The notes beneath the pieces are model-generated. The model saw nothing but the letters and a program-made list of their open reading frames with translations. It was not told the DNA's origin and searched no databases. Position numbers and translations under genes: made by a program. Below are positions 1-8,078 of a DNA stretch of 64,000 nucleotides, piece by piece. How positions within the stretch are numbered: position 1 is the stretch's first letter; each line of letters begins with the position of its first letter. Source of the DNA: JADJMO01 sp016794445 (GTDB lineage Bacteria > Myxococcota_A > Polyangia > Polyangiales > JADJMO01); assembly GCA_016794445.1 (NCBI GenBank), contig JAEUKC010000313.1, positions 59,021 through 123,020 on the forward strand, given 5' to 3'.

Positions 1-501
1 GTCGTGGCGCAGGCGCTCGAGGCGTCCGGGGTCGCGCTGCTCGAGATCTCGGGCGGCAACTACGAGTCGCCCGCCATGGCCGGGAGCGGCGAGCTGCCCA
101 CGCGGGTCCGCGCGAGCACGCGCCTCCGGGAGGCCTATTTCCTCGAGTACGCGCGCGAGATCCGCGCGGTCACCCGGCTGCCGTTGATGCTCACCGGCGG
201 CATGCGCACGGCGGCCACCATGAACGAGGTGCTCGCGAGCGGCTCGGTCGACGTGATCGGGCTGGCCCGGCCGCTCACCTTCGAGCCCGACCTGCCGGCG
301 CGGCTCGTGAGCGGCGCCGCCGATGGTGCGCGGCCGTTGAAGATCCACACCGGCGTGAAGAAGATCGACGACATGCTGCAGGTGTTCTGGTTCCAGCAGC
401 AGCTCCACCGCATGGCCGACGGCCTCGAGCCCGACCCGGCGCTCGGGCGGTTCGCCGCGCTCGCCCACGGCGTGCGTCACACGCTGTTCGCCTCGTCATG
501 A
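1..501 (+). CDS. NADH:flavin oxidoreductase (old yellow enzyme family), C-terminal part
   Basis: The reading frame is open from the first base, so this is the last 166 codons of a gene that starts to the left. The fragment begins inside the TIM barrel at a GVALLEISGGNYESP stretch, typical of FMN-dependent old-yellow-enzyme reductases, followed by LTGGMRT (phosphate-binding strand/loop) and DVIGLARPL near the barrel end. Such enzymes reduce activated C=C bonds or nitro groups with NAD(P)H; the substrate here is unknown. The stop overlaps the ATG of the TetR gene (ATGA), so the two are translationally coupled and the regulator may control this reductase. Confidence 0.85.
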   Translation, partial: VVAQALEASGVALLEISGGNYESPAMAGSGELPTRVRASTRLREAYFLEYAREIRAVTRLPLMLTGGMRTAATMNEVLASGSVDVIGLARPLTFEPDLPARLVSGAADGARPLKIHTGVKKIDDMLQVFWFQQQLHRMADGLEPDPALGRFAALAHGVRHTLFASS

Positions 502-1082
502 GCAAGAAGGGCGAACAGAGCCGGCAGAAGCTGGTCGACGCGACGGCCACGCTGCTGCAGCGGCAGGGCTACCACGCGACCGGCCTCGCCGAGATCGTCG
601 CCGAGAGCGGGGCGCCCCGCGGGTCGCTCTACTTCTACTTCCCCGGCGGCAAGGAGGAGCTCGCGTGCGCGGCCCTCGAGGCGAGCGGCGCCCGCTGGCG
701 CGAGGTGATCGAGGCCGTCGTCGGCTCGGTGCACGACCCGGGCGAGGCGGTCGAGACGGTGTGTCGGTTCCTCGGCGAAGGGCTCGCGGCGTCGGGGTTC
801 GTCGAGGGGTGCCCGCTCGCGACGGTGGGGCTCGAGGCGACCAACGAGTCGGAGCTCGTGCGAACCACGATCGCGAAGCACTACGAGGGGTGGACGGAGC
901 GCATCGGCGCGCGGCTGGTCGCGGCGGGGGTGGACGCGGAGAGCGCCCGCAAGATGGCCACGTTCGCGCTCGCGACGATCGAGGGGGCTCTGCTCTTGAG
1001 CAAGGTGGGGCGCTCCCCTGCCCCGCTGTTCGAGGCCGGCGCGATGTTGCGGGCGCTGGTCGGCACCCTGCCGGGGCGGTGA
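498..1082 (+). CDS. TetR/AcrR family transcriptional regulator
   Basis: A 194-residue protein. The N-terminal helix-turn-helix spans about residues 8-55 (RQKLVDATATLLQRQGYHAT, then the recognition part GAPRGSLYFYFPGGKEEL). The rest is a helical ligand-binding domain of the TetR_C type. The start is the ATG overlapping the upstream stop, with the first residues MSKKGEQSRQ just ahead of helix 1. Coupling to the flavin reductase suggests a xenobiotic- or electrophile-responsive repressor of its own operon; the ligand cannot be read from sequence. Confidence 0.93.
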   Translation: MSKKGEQSRQKLVDATATLLQRQGYHATGLAEIVAESGAPRGSLYFYFPGGKEELACAALEASGARWREVIEAVVGSVHDPGEAVETVCRFLGEGLAASGFVEGCPLATVGLEATNESELVRTTIAKHYEGWTERIGARLVAAGVDAESARKMATFALATIEGALLLSKVGRSPAPLFEAGAMLRALVGTLPGR

Positions 1083-1163
1083 GAATCTCCTCGCGAAGTG
1101 TCGATCGGGGCGCGACTCGTTCGTCGTCCTGGACACGAGGGCCGATCCGGCCGAGGAGTCCGC

Positions 1164-1829
1164 ATGTCCAAGCTACGAGTCAACGCATTCTCGGTCTCGC
1201 TCGACGGCTATGGCGCCGGGCCCGATCAGGCCCTCGACCAGCCGATGGGGGTGGGCGGCATGGCGCTGCACGCCTGGGTGTTCGGGACGCGGACGTTCCA
1301 GCGGATCCACGGCGACTTCGCCGGCGACCTTGTCCCCGCGCAAGAGGGACGGGTGGACGTCGACGACGCCTTCGCGGCGCGGGGCTTCGAGAACGTCGGC
1401 GCCTGGATCCTCGGCCGTCACATGTTCGGACCCTCGCGCGGCCCCTGGCCGGACGACGACTGGAAGGGCTGGTGGGGCAAGAACCCGCCCTACCACGTGC
1501 CGGTGTTCGTCTTGACCCACCACGCCCGCGCGCCGATCGCGATGGAGGGCGGGACCACGTTCCACTTCGTGACCGACGGCATCCACGCGGCGCTCGCGCG
1601 CGCGAAGGAGGCGGCCCAGGGCAAGGACGTCCGACTCGGCGGGGGCGTGGCCACGGTGCGTCAGTACCTGACGGCCGGGCTGATCGACGAGCTGCACCTC
1701 GCCATCGCGCCGGCGCTGCTCGGGCGCGGCGAGCACCTGCTCGCGGGCATCGACACGGTCTCCCTCGGCTATCGGTGCGCGGAACACGCACCGAGCAGCC
1801 AAGCGACACACGTTGTGCTGACCAAGTGA
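1164..1829 (+). CDS. Dihydrofolate reductase family protein (RibD C-terminal-like)
   Basis: A 221-residue protein. It starts MSKLRVNAFSVSLDGYGAGP, the usual opening of RibD_C/DHFR-fold proteins, and carries a GGGVATVRQYLTAGLIDELHL segment (cofactor-binding loop and following helix) towards the C-terminus. These proteins bind NADPH in a DHFR-like fold, but few have known substrates, so neither folate nor riboflavin metabolism should be assumed. The ATG at 1164 has a GAGGAG-like Shine-Dalgarno 7-11 bases upstream and fits the family start better than an in-frame ATG at 1098. It is 13 bases ahead of the YCII gene, a pair often found together. Confidence 0.85.
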   Translation: MSKLRVNAFSVSLDGYGAGPDQALDQPMGVGGMALHAWVFGTRTFQRIHGDFAGDLVPAQEGRVDVDDAFAARGFENVGAWILGRHMFGPSRGPWPDDDWKGWWGKNPPYHVPVFVLTHHARAPIAMEGGTTFHFVTDGIHAALARAKEAAQGKDVRLGGGVATVRQYLTAGLIDELHLAIAPALLGRGEHLLAGIDTVSLGYRCAEHAPSSQATHVVLTK

Positions 1830-1842
1830 GAAGGAGAGAACG

Positions 1843-2280
1843 ATGAAGGTCCTGGTGATCGTGAAGGCAACCAAGAACTCCGAGGCGGGGGTCCTGCCGG
1901 ACGAGAAGCTGCTCGCCGCGATGGGCAAGTACAACGAGGAGCTCGTGAAGGCCGGCGTGATGGTCGGCGGCGAGGGCCTGCACCCGAGCCGCAAGGGCAA
2001 GCGTGTGCGCTTCTCCGGTGGTGGCGAGAAGGTGATCCTCGACGGGCCGTTCGCCGAGACCAAGGAGCTCGTGGCGGGGTTCTGGATCTGGCAGGTGAAG
2101 TCGATCGAGGAGGCGGTCGAGTGGGCGCGACGCTGCCCCGACTGCATGCCGGGCGAGGAGTCCGAGCTCGAGATCCGGCCGGTCTTCGAGGCCGAGGACT
2201 TCGGCGAGGCGTTCACGCCAGAGCTACGCGCGCAGGAGGAGCGCTTGCGCGCCGAGGTCGAGCGCCAGCAGAAGGCCTGA
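1843..2280 (+). CDS. YCII-related (DGPF domain) protein
   Basis: A 145-residue protein of the YCII/DGPF family: MKVLVIVKATKNSEAG at the start, a central LDGPFAETKELVAGFWIW carrying the signature DGPF, then KSIEEAVEWARRCP. The fold is a small ferredoxin-like dimer. Some members accompany ECF sigma factors, but most have no known function. An AAGGAGAG Shine-Dalgarno sits 5 bases before the ATG. Placement directly after the DHFR-like gene suggests co-transcription. The last 25 residues are a charged tail beyond the domain. Confidence 0.88.
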   Translation: MKVLVIVKATKNSEAGVLPDEKLLAAMGKYNEELVKAGVMVGGEGLHPSRKGKRVRFSGGGEKVILDGPFAETKELVAGFWIWQVKSIEEAVEWARRCPDCMPGEESELEIRPVFEAEDFGEAFTPELRAQEERLRAEVERQQKA

Positions 2281-2305
2281 CGCCTGGCGACCGACGCAGA
2301 TCGGT

Positions 2306-2311
2306 TACACT
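2306..2311 (+). promoter_or_regulatory. -10-like element TACACT, 6 bases before the start codon
   Basis: TACACT is followed by six bases and then the ATG at 2318. Transcription would start at or next to the ATG, giving a leaderless mRNA. The -35 region (around 2284) shows only a weak CTGGCG. Confidence 0.4.
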
Positions 2312-2317
2312 GCGGGC

Positions 2318-3580
2318 ATGCGTCGGTTCCTCCTTGCCTTGTTCGCGGTCGCGGGGTGTGCCAACGCCGGGTCGGACGAGATCGACCTCGGCGACAGCAC
2401 CGCCGAGGCCGCGAGCGACGCGAGCGGCGAGACGGCCGACGCGTCGAAGGACACCGGGACCAGCGACGCCAAGACCGACGGCGTGACCGACGTGGCCCCC
2501 GACGCCGACGCGGGCACCGACGCCGGGAAGAAGCCCTGCAAGGCCAGCACCGAGTGCGGCACGGGCACCTGCTGCGACGGCTTCTGCACGTTCGTCGGCA
2601 CCGACCCGGAGAACTGCGGCGTGTGCGGCCGGCGCTGCGCGGTCGACCACGCCGTCGCCAAGTGCTCGGGCGGCGGGTGCACGATCGGCACGTGCATCGC
2701 CCCGTGGGACGACTGCAACAAGAACGACAGCGACGGCTGCGAGGTCGACACCTCGACCAACCCGGGCCACTGCGGCGTGTGCTTCGCCAAGTGCTCGTCC
2801 ACGAGCGGCACCGCCACCTGCGTCGCGAGCAAGTGCGACGTCAGCTGCCCCGCAGGGTTCGGCAACTGCAACAAGGACCCGAAGGACGGCTGCGAGGCCG
2901 ACTTCGCCAAGGACACCAAGAACTGCGGCGGCTGCGGGCTCTCGCCGGTCGAGGCGTGCAACGGCAAGGACGACGACTGCGACGGCACGCCCGACGACGG
3001 CTTCGCCTGCGTGCAGGGCAGCGCGCCGGTCTCCTGCACGACGAGCTGCGGCACCACGGGCAGCCGCACGTGCAGCAGCACCTGCGCCCTCTCGGCGTGC
3101 AACCCGCCGGCCGAGAGCTGCAACCTCGTCGACGACGACTGCAACGGCAAGTGCGACGACCTCGACGGCTGTCGCACCGCGGTGCACCGGTTCTACAAGA
3201 GCAGCACCGACGAGCACTTCTACACGGTGAGCAAGCCCGAGGGCACCGGCGCGGGCTTCACGCTCGAGTACGGCGACTACTACTTCCTCTACGCCGGCGC
3301 GCAGCCCGGCACGGTCGCGTTCTACCGGTGCGTGCTGTCGTCGGGGTTCCACTTCTACACGACGAGCGCCACCTGCGAGGGCTCGCCCGGCAGCGTGAAG
3401 GAGGGCACGATGGGCTACATCGCGACCAGCGCGGTGTGCGGCGCGACCCCGCTCTACCGTCTGGCCAAGGGCAACGACCACTTCTTCACCACGAGCAGCA
3501 GCGAGCGCGCGAGCGCCATCGGCAGCGGCTACGTGGACGAGGGCATCGCGGGCTACGTGTGGCCCGCCACGAAGGGGTGA
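2318..3580 (+). CDS. Cys-rich lipoprotein with C-terminal DUF5648-type repeats
   Basis: A 420-residue secreted protein. The signal peptide MRRFLLALFAVAGC ends in a lipobox (AVAGC), so Cys14 should be lipidated. Then come an Asp/Ala/Thr-rich linker (about residues 18-70), a Cys-rich region with NCGVCGRRC-type units (70-290), and a C-terminal domain with three repeats of the form xxFYKSSTDEHFYT, VAFYRCVLSSGFHFYT and LYRLAKGNDHFFT, matching the DUF5648/lipoprotein repeat common in myxobacteria. It probably sits on the outer surface; the partner is unknown. The gene has no Shine-Dalgarno but a -10-like hexamer right before the ATG. Confidence 0.85.
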   Translation: MRRFLLALFAVAGCANAGSDEIDLGDSTAEAASDASGETADASKDTGTSDAKTDGVTDVAPDADAGTDAGKKPCKASTECGTGTCCDGFCTFVGTDPENCGVCGRRCAVDHAVAKCSGGGCTIGTCIAPWDDCNKNDSDGCEVDTSTNPGHCGVCFAKCSSTSGTATCVASKCDVSCPAGFGNCNKDPKDGCEADFAKDTKNCGGCGLSPVEACNGKDDDCDGTPDDGFACVQGSAPVSCTTSCGTTGSRTCSSTCALSACNPPAESCNLVDDDCNGKCDDLDGCRTAVHRFYKSSTDEHFYTVSKPEGTGAGFTLEYGDYYFLYAGAQPGTVAFYRCVLSSGFHFYTTSATCEGSPGSVKEGTMGYIATSAVCGATPLYRLAKGNDHFFTTSSSERASAIGSGYVDEGIAGYVWPATKG

Positions 3581-3584
3581 GCCG

Positions 3585-4652
3585 GTGAGCCTGCGCACGG
3601 AGCTCGAGGCGGTGCTGCGCCCGTTCGGCGAGGCGCACACGTTGCCCACCGCCTGCTACGTCGACCCCGAGCACTTCGCGCGGGAGCGGCGGGTGATCCT
3701 CGATCGTTCCTGGATCTGCGTGGGCCGCGAGGAGGAGGTCGCCCTCCCGGGCGCGTTCGTGCTCGCGCCGACCGACGCGGCGGGCATCGTGGTGGTCCGT
3801 GGCCACGACCTCGTGCTGCGCGCGTTCCGCAACGTGTGCGCGCACCGGGCGATGCCGCTCGTCGAGGGGAGCGGCCGCTGCGAGCACCTCGTCTGCCCCT
3901 ACCACGGCTGGAAATACGACCTCGACGGTCGGACGCGCCAGGAGGGCCGCGCGCTGCGGGAGGTGGCCGTGTCCTGCCACCGCGGCTTCGTGTTCGTGCG
4001 GATCGAGGGCGACCGTCCGTACGACGAGCGCCTCCCGCCGTGGCTCGCCGCGGCCTACCTCGGCCAGCTCTCGCGCGTCGGCCGCACCACCAACGAGGTC
4101 GCCGCCAACTGGAAGCTGCTCGTCGAGAACTTCCAGGAGTCGCACCACTTCGGCCCCGTGCACCGCGGCCTCGAGCGGTGGACCCCGCACACCGCCGCGA
4201 CCACCTGGTCCGGCGAGGGCGCGTGGCTCGGGGGCCGCATGCCGATCGTCGAGGGCGCCGAGACCGTCTCGCGCTCCGGCCGCTTCGGCGGGCGTCGGAT
4301 GCTCGTGCCCGCCGGCGCCGACGTGCGTACCGTGCACGACGCGATGCGCTTCCCCACGCTGCTCACGAGCCTGCAGCCGGACTACCTGCTCACCTACCGA
4401 CTCTACCCGCGCGCGGTCGACCGCACGATCGTCGTCGCCGACACGTTCTTCCACCCAGCGTCGAGCGGCGACCCGGACGACGTGCTCGCGTTCTGGGCCC
4501 AGGTGAACGCCGAGGACCGGGGGGTGTGCGAGGCGCAGCAGCGCGGCATGGCCTCGGGGCACGCGGTGCCCGGCCCCTATGCGTCGTGCGAAGACGGCGT
4601 GCACGCCTTCGACGCGAAGGTGGCGCGCGCGCTCCTCGAGGAGGCCCCGTGA
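3585..4652 (+). CDS. Rieske non-haem iron oxygenase, alpha subunit type
   Basis: A 355-residue oxygenase. The Rieske [2Fe-2S] ligands are Cys85-x-His87 and Cys104-x2-His107 (NVCAHRAMPL ... CPYHGWKYD). The catalytic domain has NWKLLVENFQESHHFGPVH with Glu185, His188 and His193 in the electron-bridge and mononuclear-iron positions, and a late ED-x4-C-x-AQQRG stretch that resembles the third-ligand region of choline/carnitine/betaine-type oxygenases. It would need a separate reductase, which is not nearby. The GTG start lies 5 bases after the previous stop. The stop overlaps the start of the next gene (GTGA), so the two oxygenase-like proteins are made together. Confidence 0.88.
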   Translation: MSLRTELEAVLRPFGEAHTLPTACYVDPEHFARERRVILDRSWICVGREEEVALPGAFVLAPTDAAGIVVVRGHDLVLRAFRNVCAHRAMPLVEGSGRCEHLVCPYHGWKYDLDGRTRQEGRALREVAVSCHRGFVFVRIEGDRPYDERLPPWLAAAYLGQLSRVGRTTNEVAANWKLLVENFQESHHFGPVHRGLERWTPHTAATTWSGEGAWLGGRMPIVEGAETVSRSGRFGGRRMLVPAGADVRTVHDAMRFPTLLTSLQPDYLLTYRLYPRAVDRTIVVADTFFHPASSGDPDDVLAFWAQVNAEDRGVCEAQQRGMASGHAVPGPYASCEDGVHAFDAKVARALLEEAP

Positions 4653-5470
4653 GCAAGCTCTGGGGCGTGTTCGGGCAGCCCTACCTCGATCTGTCGCCCT
4701 ACTTCGACACGAGCTGTTTCCCGCGGCTCGATCGCGAGATCACGCGCGGCCTCGCCGAGCTCGAGAGCGAGGGCACGGGCGGGAGCCTGAAGTGGATGGG
4801 GGTCGTCGCGCCGTGGCAGGTCGACGACGGCTACGAGGACCTCGGCTTCGCCATCGAGCGCATGTCCGAAGAGGACCTGCTCGATCTCGTGGCGCTCGCG
4901 GACGACCCGGCCGCGTTCGACCGCGACAAGCTCCGCAGCTACACGTTCGGCGACGAGACCGACCACCCGCTCAACCTCCGGCAGCAGCGGCTGCTCGCCT
5001 ACCGCCACGGGGTCTATTTTCCGTGGAAGGTGTGCCTCCACCTGCTCGAGAACGACCGCTGGGAGGACAAGCACTCGGGCCAGGGCAAGCGCTTCACCGA
5101 GGACGCCGAGCGCGTGTTCCCGGAGACGCTCGCGTTCCTCCGCGCTCTGCCCTTCACCGAGATCGGTCGCTGCGTGATCTTCGGGCTGCAGGCCCACGAC
5201 CACGCGCCGTTCCACCGCGACACCGAGCCCGGCAAGGACGGCGTCGCGCACTGCCTCAACTTCGCGCCGCGGCCGGGCAAGCGCCTCGTGCTCGCGAGCC
5301 CCGACGGCGAGGAGCGCGTGCCCGTCGAGGCGCCGATCTACTGGTTCAACGACATGGACTGGCACGGGGTCGAGGCCGCGCCGGTGTTCCGGTACTCGAT
5401 CCGCGTCGACGGCCGCTACGATCCGGCGTTCGTACGCAAGCTCGCGGCGGACGCGCGCCGGCGTCGATAG
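4649..5470 (+). CDS. 2OG-Fe(II) oxygenase-like protein (Asp/Asn hydroxylase-like fold), paralogue of 17133-17942
   Basis: A 273-residue protein. The C-terminal half carries the pattern of a double-stranded beta-helix Fe(II)/2-oxoglutarate enzyme: His189-x-Asp191 (PFHRDTEP), an NFAP strand, His239 (DMDWHGVE) and Arg248/Arg252 (FRYSIRVDGR) for the co-substrate. The N-terminal half (GVFGQPYLDL, then GVYFPWKVCL near residue 121) is not a known domain to me. A clear homologue lies 12.5 kb away. The GTG start overlaps the Rieske gene stop. Substrate unknown; iron binding and 2OG use are inferred from spacing only. Confidence 0.7.
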   Translation: MSKLWGVFGQPYLDLSPYFDTSCFPRLDREITRGLAELESEGTGGSLKWMGVVAPWQVDDGYEDLGFAIERMSEEDLLDLVALADDPAAFDRDKLRSYTFGDETDHPLNLRQQRLLAYRHGVYFPWKVCLHLLENDRWEDKHSGQGKRFTEDAERVFPETLAFLRALPFTEIGRCVIFGLQAHDHAPFHRDTEPGKDGVAHCLNFAPRPGKRLVLASPDGEERVPVEAPIYWFNDMDWHGVEAAPVFRYSIRVDGRYDPAFVRKLAADARRRR

Positions 5471-5553
5471 AGCTTGACGATTTCCCGAGAGAAGTGCGGA
5501 AAGTGACTCGTTGTGGTCTGCGCGACGGACCAAAGTGTCCGTTCCGTGGATGC

Positions 5554-5560
5554 AGGAGGT
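5554..5560 (+). promoter_or_regulatory. Strong Shine-Dalgarno AGGAGGT for the CZB gene
   Basis: A full anti-16S match, 7 bases before the ATG at 5568. It fixes that start over an in-frame ATG at 5511 and contrasts with the many genes here that lack any Shine-Dalgarno. Confidence 0.7.
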
Positions 5561-5567
5561 CACCTGC

Positions 5568-5918
5568 ATGTCCCGACGCGAACACCTCGAAGCCGCGATC
5601 GCGGCGCACTCCGCCTGGAAGGCCCGCTTCAAGAAGTTCATGGCCGGCGAGCTCGTGCTCGACGCGCAGGTCGTCGAGAAGCCCGATGGCTGTGACTTCG
5701 GGAAGTACCTCAAGGGCGACGGCCGCGCCGATCTCGGCGGCGCCTTCGGCGACATCGACGCGGCGCACGCGCACTTCCACCGGGTCGCGGCGGAGGTCGT
5801 CCGCTGCCAGCACGGCGGGAAGAAGGCCGAGGCCGAGAAGGCGCTCGAGACGAGCGGTGTCTTCACCCAGGCCGGCGCCAAGCTCACGATGCTGGTCGTC
5901 AAGGCGCGCGACGCCTGA
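5568..5918 (+). CDS. Stand-alone CZB (chemoreceptor zinc-binding) domain protein
   Basis: A 116-residue protein that is almost entirely one CZB domain. The first helix has AHSAWKARFKKFM (the H-x2-W pattern), the second the Cys motif CDFGKYLKG, and later AHAHFHRVA supplies the remaining His ligands. In the family these His/Cys residues bind zinc, and CZB domains usually end chemoreceptors or diguanylate cyclases. Here there is no output domain, so it may act as a free zinc- or HOCl-sensing subunit or partner of a receptor elsewhere. The ATG is chosen by the AGGAGGT seven bases upstream. Confidence 0.8.
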   Translation: MSRREHLEAAIAAHSAWKARFKKFMAGELVLDAQVVEKPDGCDFGKYLKGDGRADLGGAFGDIDAAHAHFHRVAAEVVRCQHGGKKAEAEKALETSGVFTQAGAKLTMLVVKARDA

Positions 5919-5966
5919 ACACGTTCCCCCTTCTCGCGCGCACCCAGCGGACAAACAGTTCCGCGG

Positions 5967-6248
5967 GTGCGCGTCGAGGTCCTCCTGGTCGCTCTGCCCA
6001 TCTACGCGGTGGTCAGCGCGATCACGTTCGTCGCGTTCGGCGTCGACAAGCGCCGCGCGGGGCGCAACGAGCGCCGCATCCCCGAGCGCACCCTGCACGC
6101 CCTCGAGCTCCTCGGCGGGTGGCCCGGCGCGCTCCTCGGGATGCAGGTGTTCCGCCACAAGCGGCGTAAGGCCGCCTACTTCCTGGTCACCTGGGCCCTC
6201 GCCGCGGGCCACGCCATCGCGTTCGCGGCGTGGCTGCTGCGCGGCTGA
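5967..6248 (+). CDS. DUF1294 family small membrane protein
   Basis: A 93-residue protein with two hydrophobic helices (about residues 4-24 and 72-90) around a conserved core: DKRRAG, RIPERTLHALELLGGWPGALLGM and FRHKRRKAAYF, the DUF1294 signature. It is the short membrane form without the N-terminal cold-shock domain seen in some homologues. Function unknown. It starts at GTG; no clear Shine-Dalgarno. It runs towards the convergent lipoprotein gene with only two bases between stops. Confidence 0.82.
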   Translation: MRVEVLLVALPIYAVVSAITFVAFGVDKRRAGRNERRIPERTLHALELLGGWPGALLGMQVFRHKRRKAAYFLVTWALAAGHAIAFAAWLLRG

Positions 6249-6250
6249 CC

Positions 6251-7597
6251 TTACTTCGGCGCCTTCGGCGGGTCGGTGTCGGGCTGGATGCAGCTCGCGA
6301 GGTCGAACAGCATGAACTCGATCACGCGCTCCTGCGGCGTGAGCGGACCGTCGGTGCACTCGGCGGGGAACAGGTACGGCGTCGAGAAGTCGTCGAGCCC
6401 TACCACGTGGAAGTTGCTGTAGATCACCCGCCCGCACTGCTCGGCCGTCGGCTTCTCGATCGGCGTGTTGAAGGTGAAGTGCTGCGTGCTCGCGGGCGTC
6501 GTGGAGCGGATCCACGTCTGCGCGGGGGCCTTCGGCGCCGCGGTGATGTCCACGCGCGCGTCGTTGATCTCGAACTCGCCCAGCTTGGTGGTCGCGCCGA
6601 CGAGCTGCAGCCACTCGGCCATCGCCTTGCCCTTGGGGAAGCTCTGGTCGATGGTCGCCGGGAGCTTGGCGATGGAGTCGGTCGTGGTGGCCCAGGTGGT
6701 GAGGTTCTTCCACTGCGCGTCGGTCGAGCTCTGGAGCCAGACGTAGCCATAGTGCGTGGTGAAGACCTTGCCGCCGCCGTTCGCGTAAGCGACGAGGTTG
6801 CCCATCGCGGTCGCGTCCTTGTCGGTGGTGCGGGCGCTCCCCTCGCACGGCAGGAGGAGCTGGTCGTACTTCTTCATGAAGTCGAGGTTCTTGTAGAGCG
6901 AGGAACCGCCGATGGTGCCGCTGCCGATGTCGGTGCCGTTGAGCGACTTGAACACGTGGATGCGCCCGCGGCCGTCGGGCAGCGGCTCGCAGAACTCCTT
7001 GTCCTCGATGCCGATCTTGCGGAGCACGCACTGGAGCAAGTCGGCGCGGCCGGTGACGATCGCGGTGAGCGGGATGTCACCCTCCTCCTGGTTGCGCGGC
7101 AGGCGGGTGAGCTCGGCGGGGAGCGGCGTGTCCTCGCACGCCTTCACCTCCGGGATCAACACCTTGCGGCGCCAGCGACCGATCTGCACGACGAACGGCA
7201 CGTTCTTGCCGGCGGGGACGTTCTCGAGGCGGAACTTGCCGTCGCTCCCGGTGAGCGCCGAGACCTTGACCTTGGTGCCCTCGAGGGTGCCGCATCGATC
7301 ACAGCGCACGCCGCGCGGGAACGGATCGAGGGTCGACTGCGCCGGGACGAACACCGCGGCGTTGTAGATCGGGTCGGGCGAGCTCTTGGCCGGCGAGTAC
7401 ACCGTGCCGCTGACCGACGTGGTCTTGCCCGCCGGACAGCCGTTGTCGGCGTCGACGTTGAACCCGCCGCCGGTGTCCTCCGGGTTGTCGCCGCCGGAGC
7501 CGTCGCTGCCTCCGCACGCGCCGATGCCGAACATGGTGGCCGCGCCGGCGACGAAGAGGAGACCGACGGAAGGACCGAGGAGGGAGCCGTACCGCAT
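6251..7597 (-). CDS. Large lipoprotein with carboxypeptidase-regulatory-like domain
   Basis: A 448-residue exported protein. The signal peptide ends FGIGAC, a lipobox at about Cys28, followed by a Gly/Asp-rich spacer. Residues about 60-160 (SGTVYSPA ... TGSDGKFRLENVPAGK ... PFVVQIGRWRRKV) form a Cna-B/carboxypeptidase-regulatory-like beta-sandwich. The rest, with scattered Cys residues and YDQLLLPCEG/TTHYGYVWL segments, is typical of a lipoprotein family I know from myxobacterial genomes that automated pipelines often mislabel. The domain after residue 200 has the look of an alpha/beta ThuA-like or GATase-like fold, but I cannot confirm that. Function unknown. Confidence 0.8.
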   Translation of the reverse strand: MRYGSLLGPSVGLLFVAGAATMFGIGACGGSDGSGGDNPEDTGGGFNVDADNGCPAGKTTSVSGTVYSPAKSSPDPIYNAAVFVPAQSTLDPFPRGVRCDRCGTLEGTKVKVSALTGSDGKFRLENVPAGKNVPFVVQIGRWRRKVLIPEVKACEDTPLPAELTRLPRNQEEGDIPLTAIVTGRADLLQCVLRKIGIEDKEFCEPLPDGRGRIHVFKSLNGTDIGSGTIGGSSLYKNLDFMKKYDQLLLPCEGSARTTDKDATAMGNLVAYANGGGKVFTTHYGYVWLQSSTDAQWKNLTTWATTTDSIAKLPATIDQSFPKGKAMAEWLQLVGATTKLGEFEINDARVDITAAPKAPAQTWIRSTTPASTQHFTFNTPIEKPTAEQCGRVIYSNFHVVGLDDFSTPYLFPAECTDGPLTPQERVIEFMLFDLASCIQPDTDPPKAPK

Positions 7598-7634
7598 GTC
7601 CGCCAGTATATGCTGCGGTCGGAGGCGGCTCGGC

Positions 7635-7640
7635 TATCAT
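7635..7640 (+). promoter_or_regulatory. -10-like element TATCAT, 9 bases before the HIT gene start
   Basis: TATCAT ends nine bases before the ATG at 7650, in the 52-base divergent gap. A TSS within 0-3 bases of the ATG is predicted. No good -35 box is seen. Confidence 0.35.
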
Positions 7641-7649
7641 TCCGTCCTC

Positions 7650-8063
7650 ATGGCCGAAACCATCTTCTCCAAGATCCTCCGCGGGGAGATCCCTTGTCAC
7701 AAGGTGTACGAGGACGAGCACGTTCTCGCGTTCCTCGACGTGGGTCCGCTCTCGCGCGGTCACACGTTGGTCATCCCGAAAGAGCCCGCGGCCACGCTCG
7801 ACGCGCTGTCGGACGAGTCCGCCGCGGCGATCGGCCGGGTGCTCCCGCGGCTCTGTCGCGCGGTCATGAAGGCGACCGGATGCACCGCCTACAACGTGCT
7901 CCAGAACAACGGACCACTCGCCCACCAGGCGGTGTTCCACGTGCACTTCCACGTCATCCCGAAGCCGGACGACGTGGCCGGGCTCGGGGTCGGCTGGCCG
8001 GCGGGCAAGCTCGACGCCGAAGGGGGGCGCGCCCTCGCCGAGCAGATCCGCGCCGCACTTTGA
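7650..8063 (+). CDS. HIT family nucleotide-binding hydrolase (histidine triad)
   Basis: A 137-residue protein with the complete histidine-triad motif HVHFHVIPKP near residue 95, and the family N-terminus ETIFSKILRGEIPCHKVYEDE. HIT (Hint-like) proteins hydrolyse AMP-linked or phosphoramidate nucleotides, with the central His of the triad as nucleophile. Length and order match the family. The ATG at 7650 gives the canonical MAETIFSKI start. The KD-rich lipoprotein gene follows 15 bases later in the same direction. Confidence 0.93.
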   Translation: MAETIFSKILRGEIPCHKVYEDEHVLAFLDVGPLSRGHTLVIPKEPAATLDALSDESAAAIGRVLPRLCRAVMKATGCTAYNVLQNNGPLAHQAVFHVHFHVIPKPDDVAGLGVGWPAGKLDAEGGRALAEQIRAAL

Positions 8064-8078
8064 GGTAAAGGGACCGCC

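Noticed and set aside
6251..7597. Calling this lipoprotein a tryptophan synthase subunit, a label that automated pipelines give to similar myxobacterial proteins
   Set aside because: It has a lipobox and a carboxypeptidase-regulatory-like domain and none of the TrpA barrel motifs.
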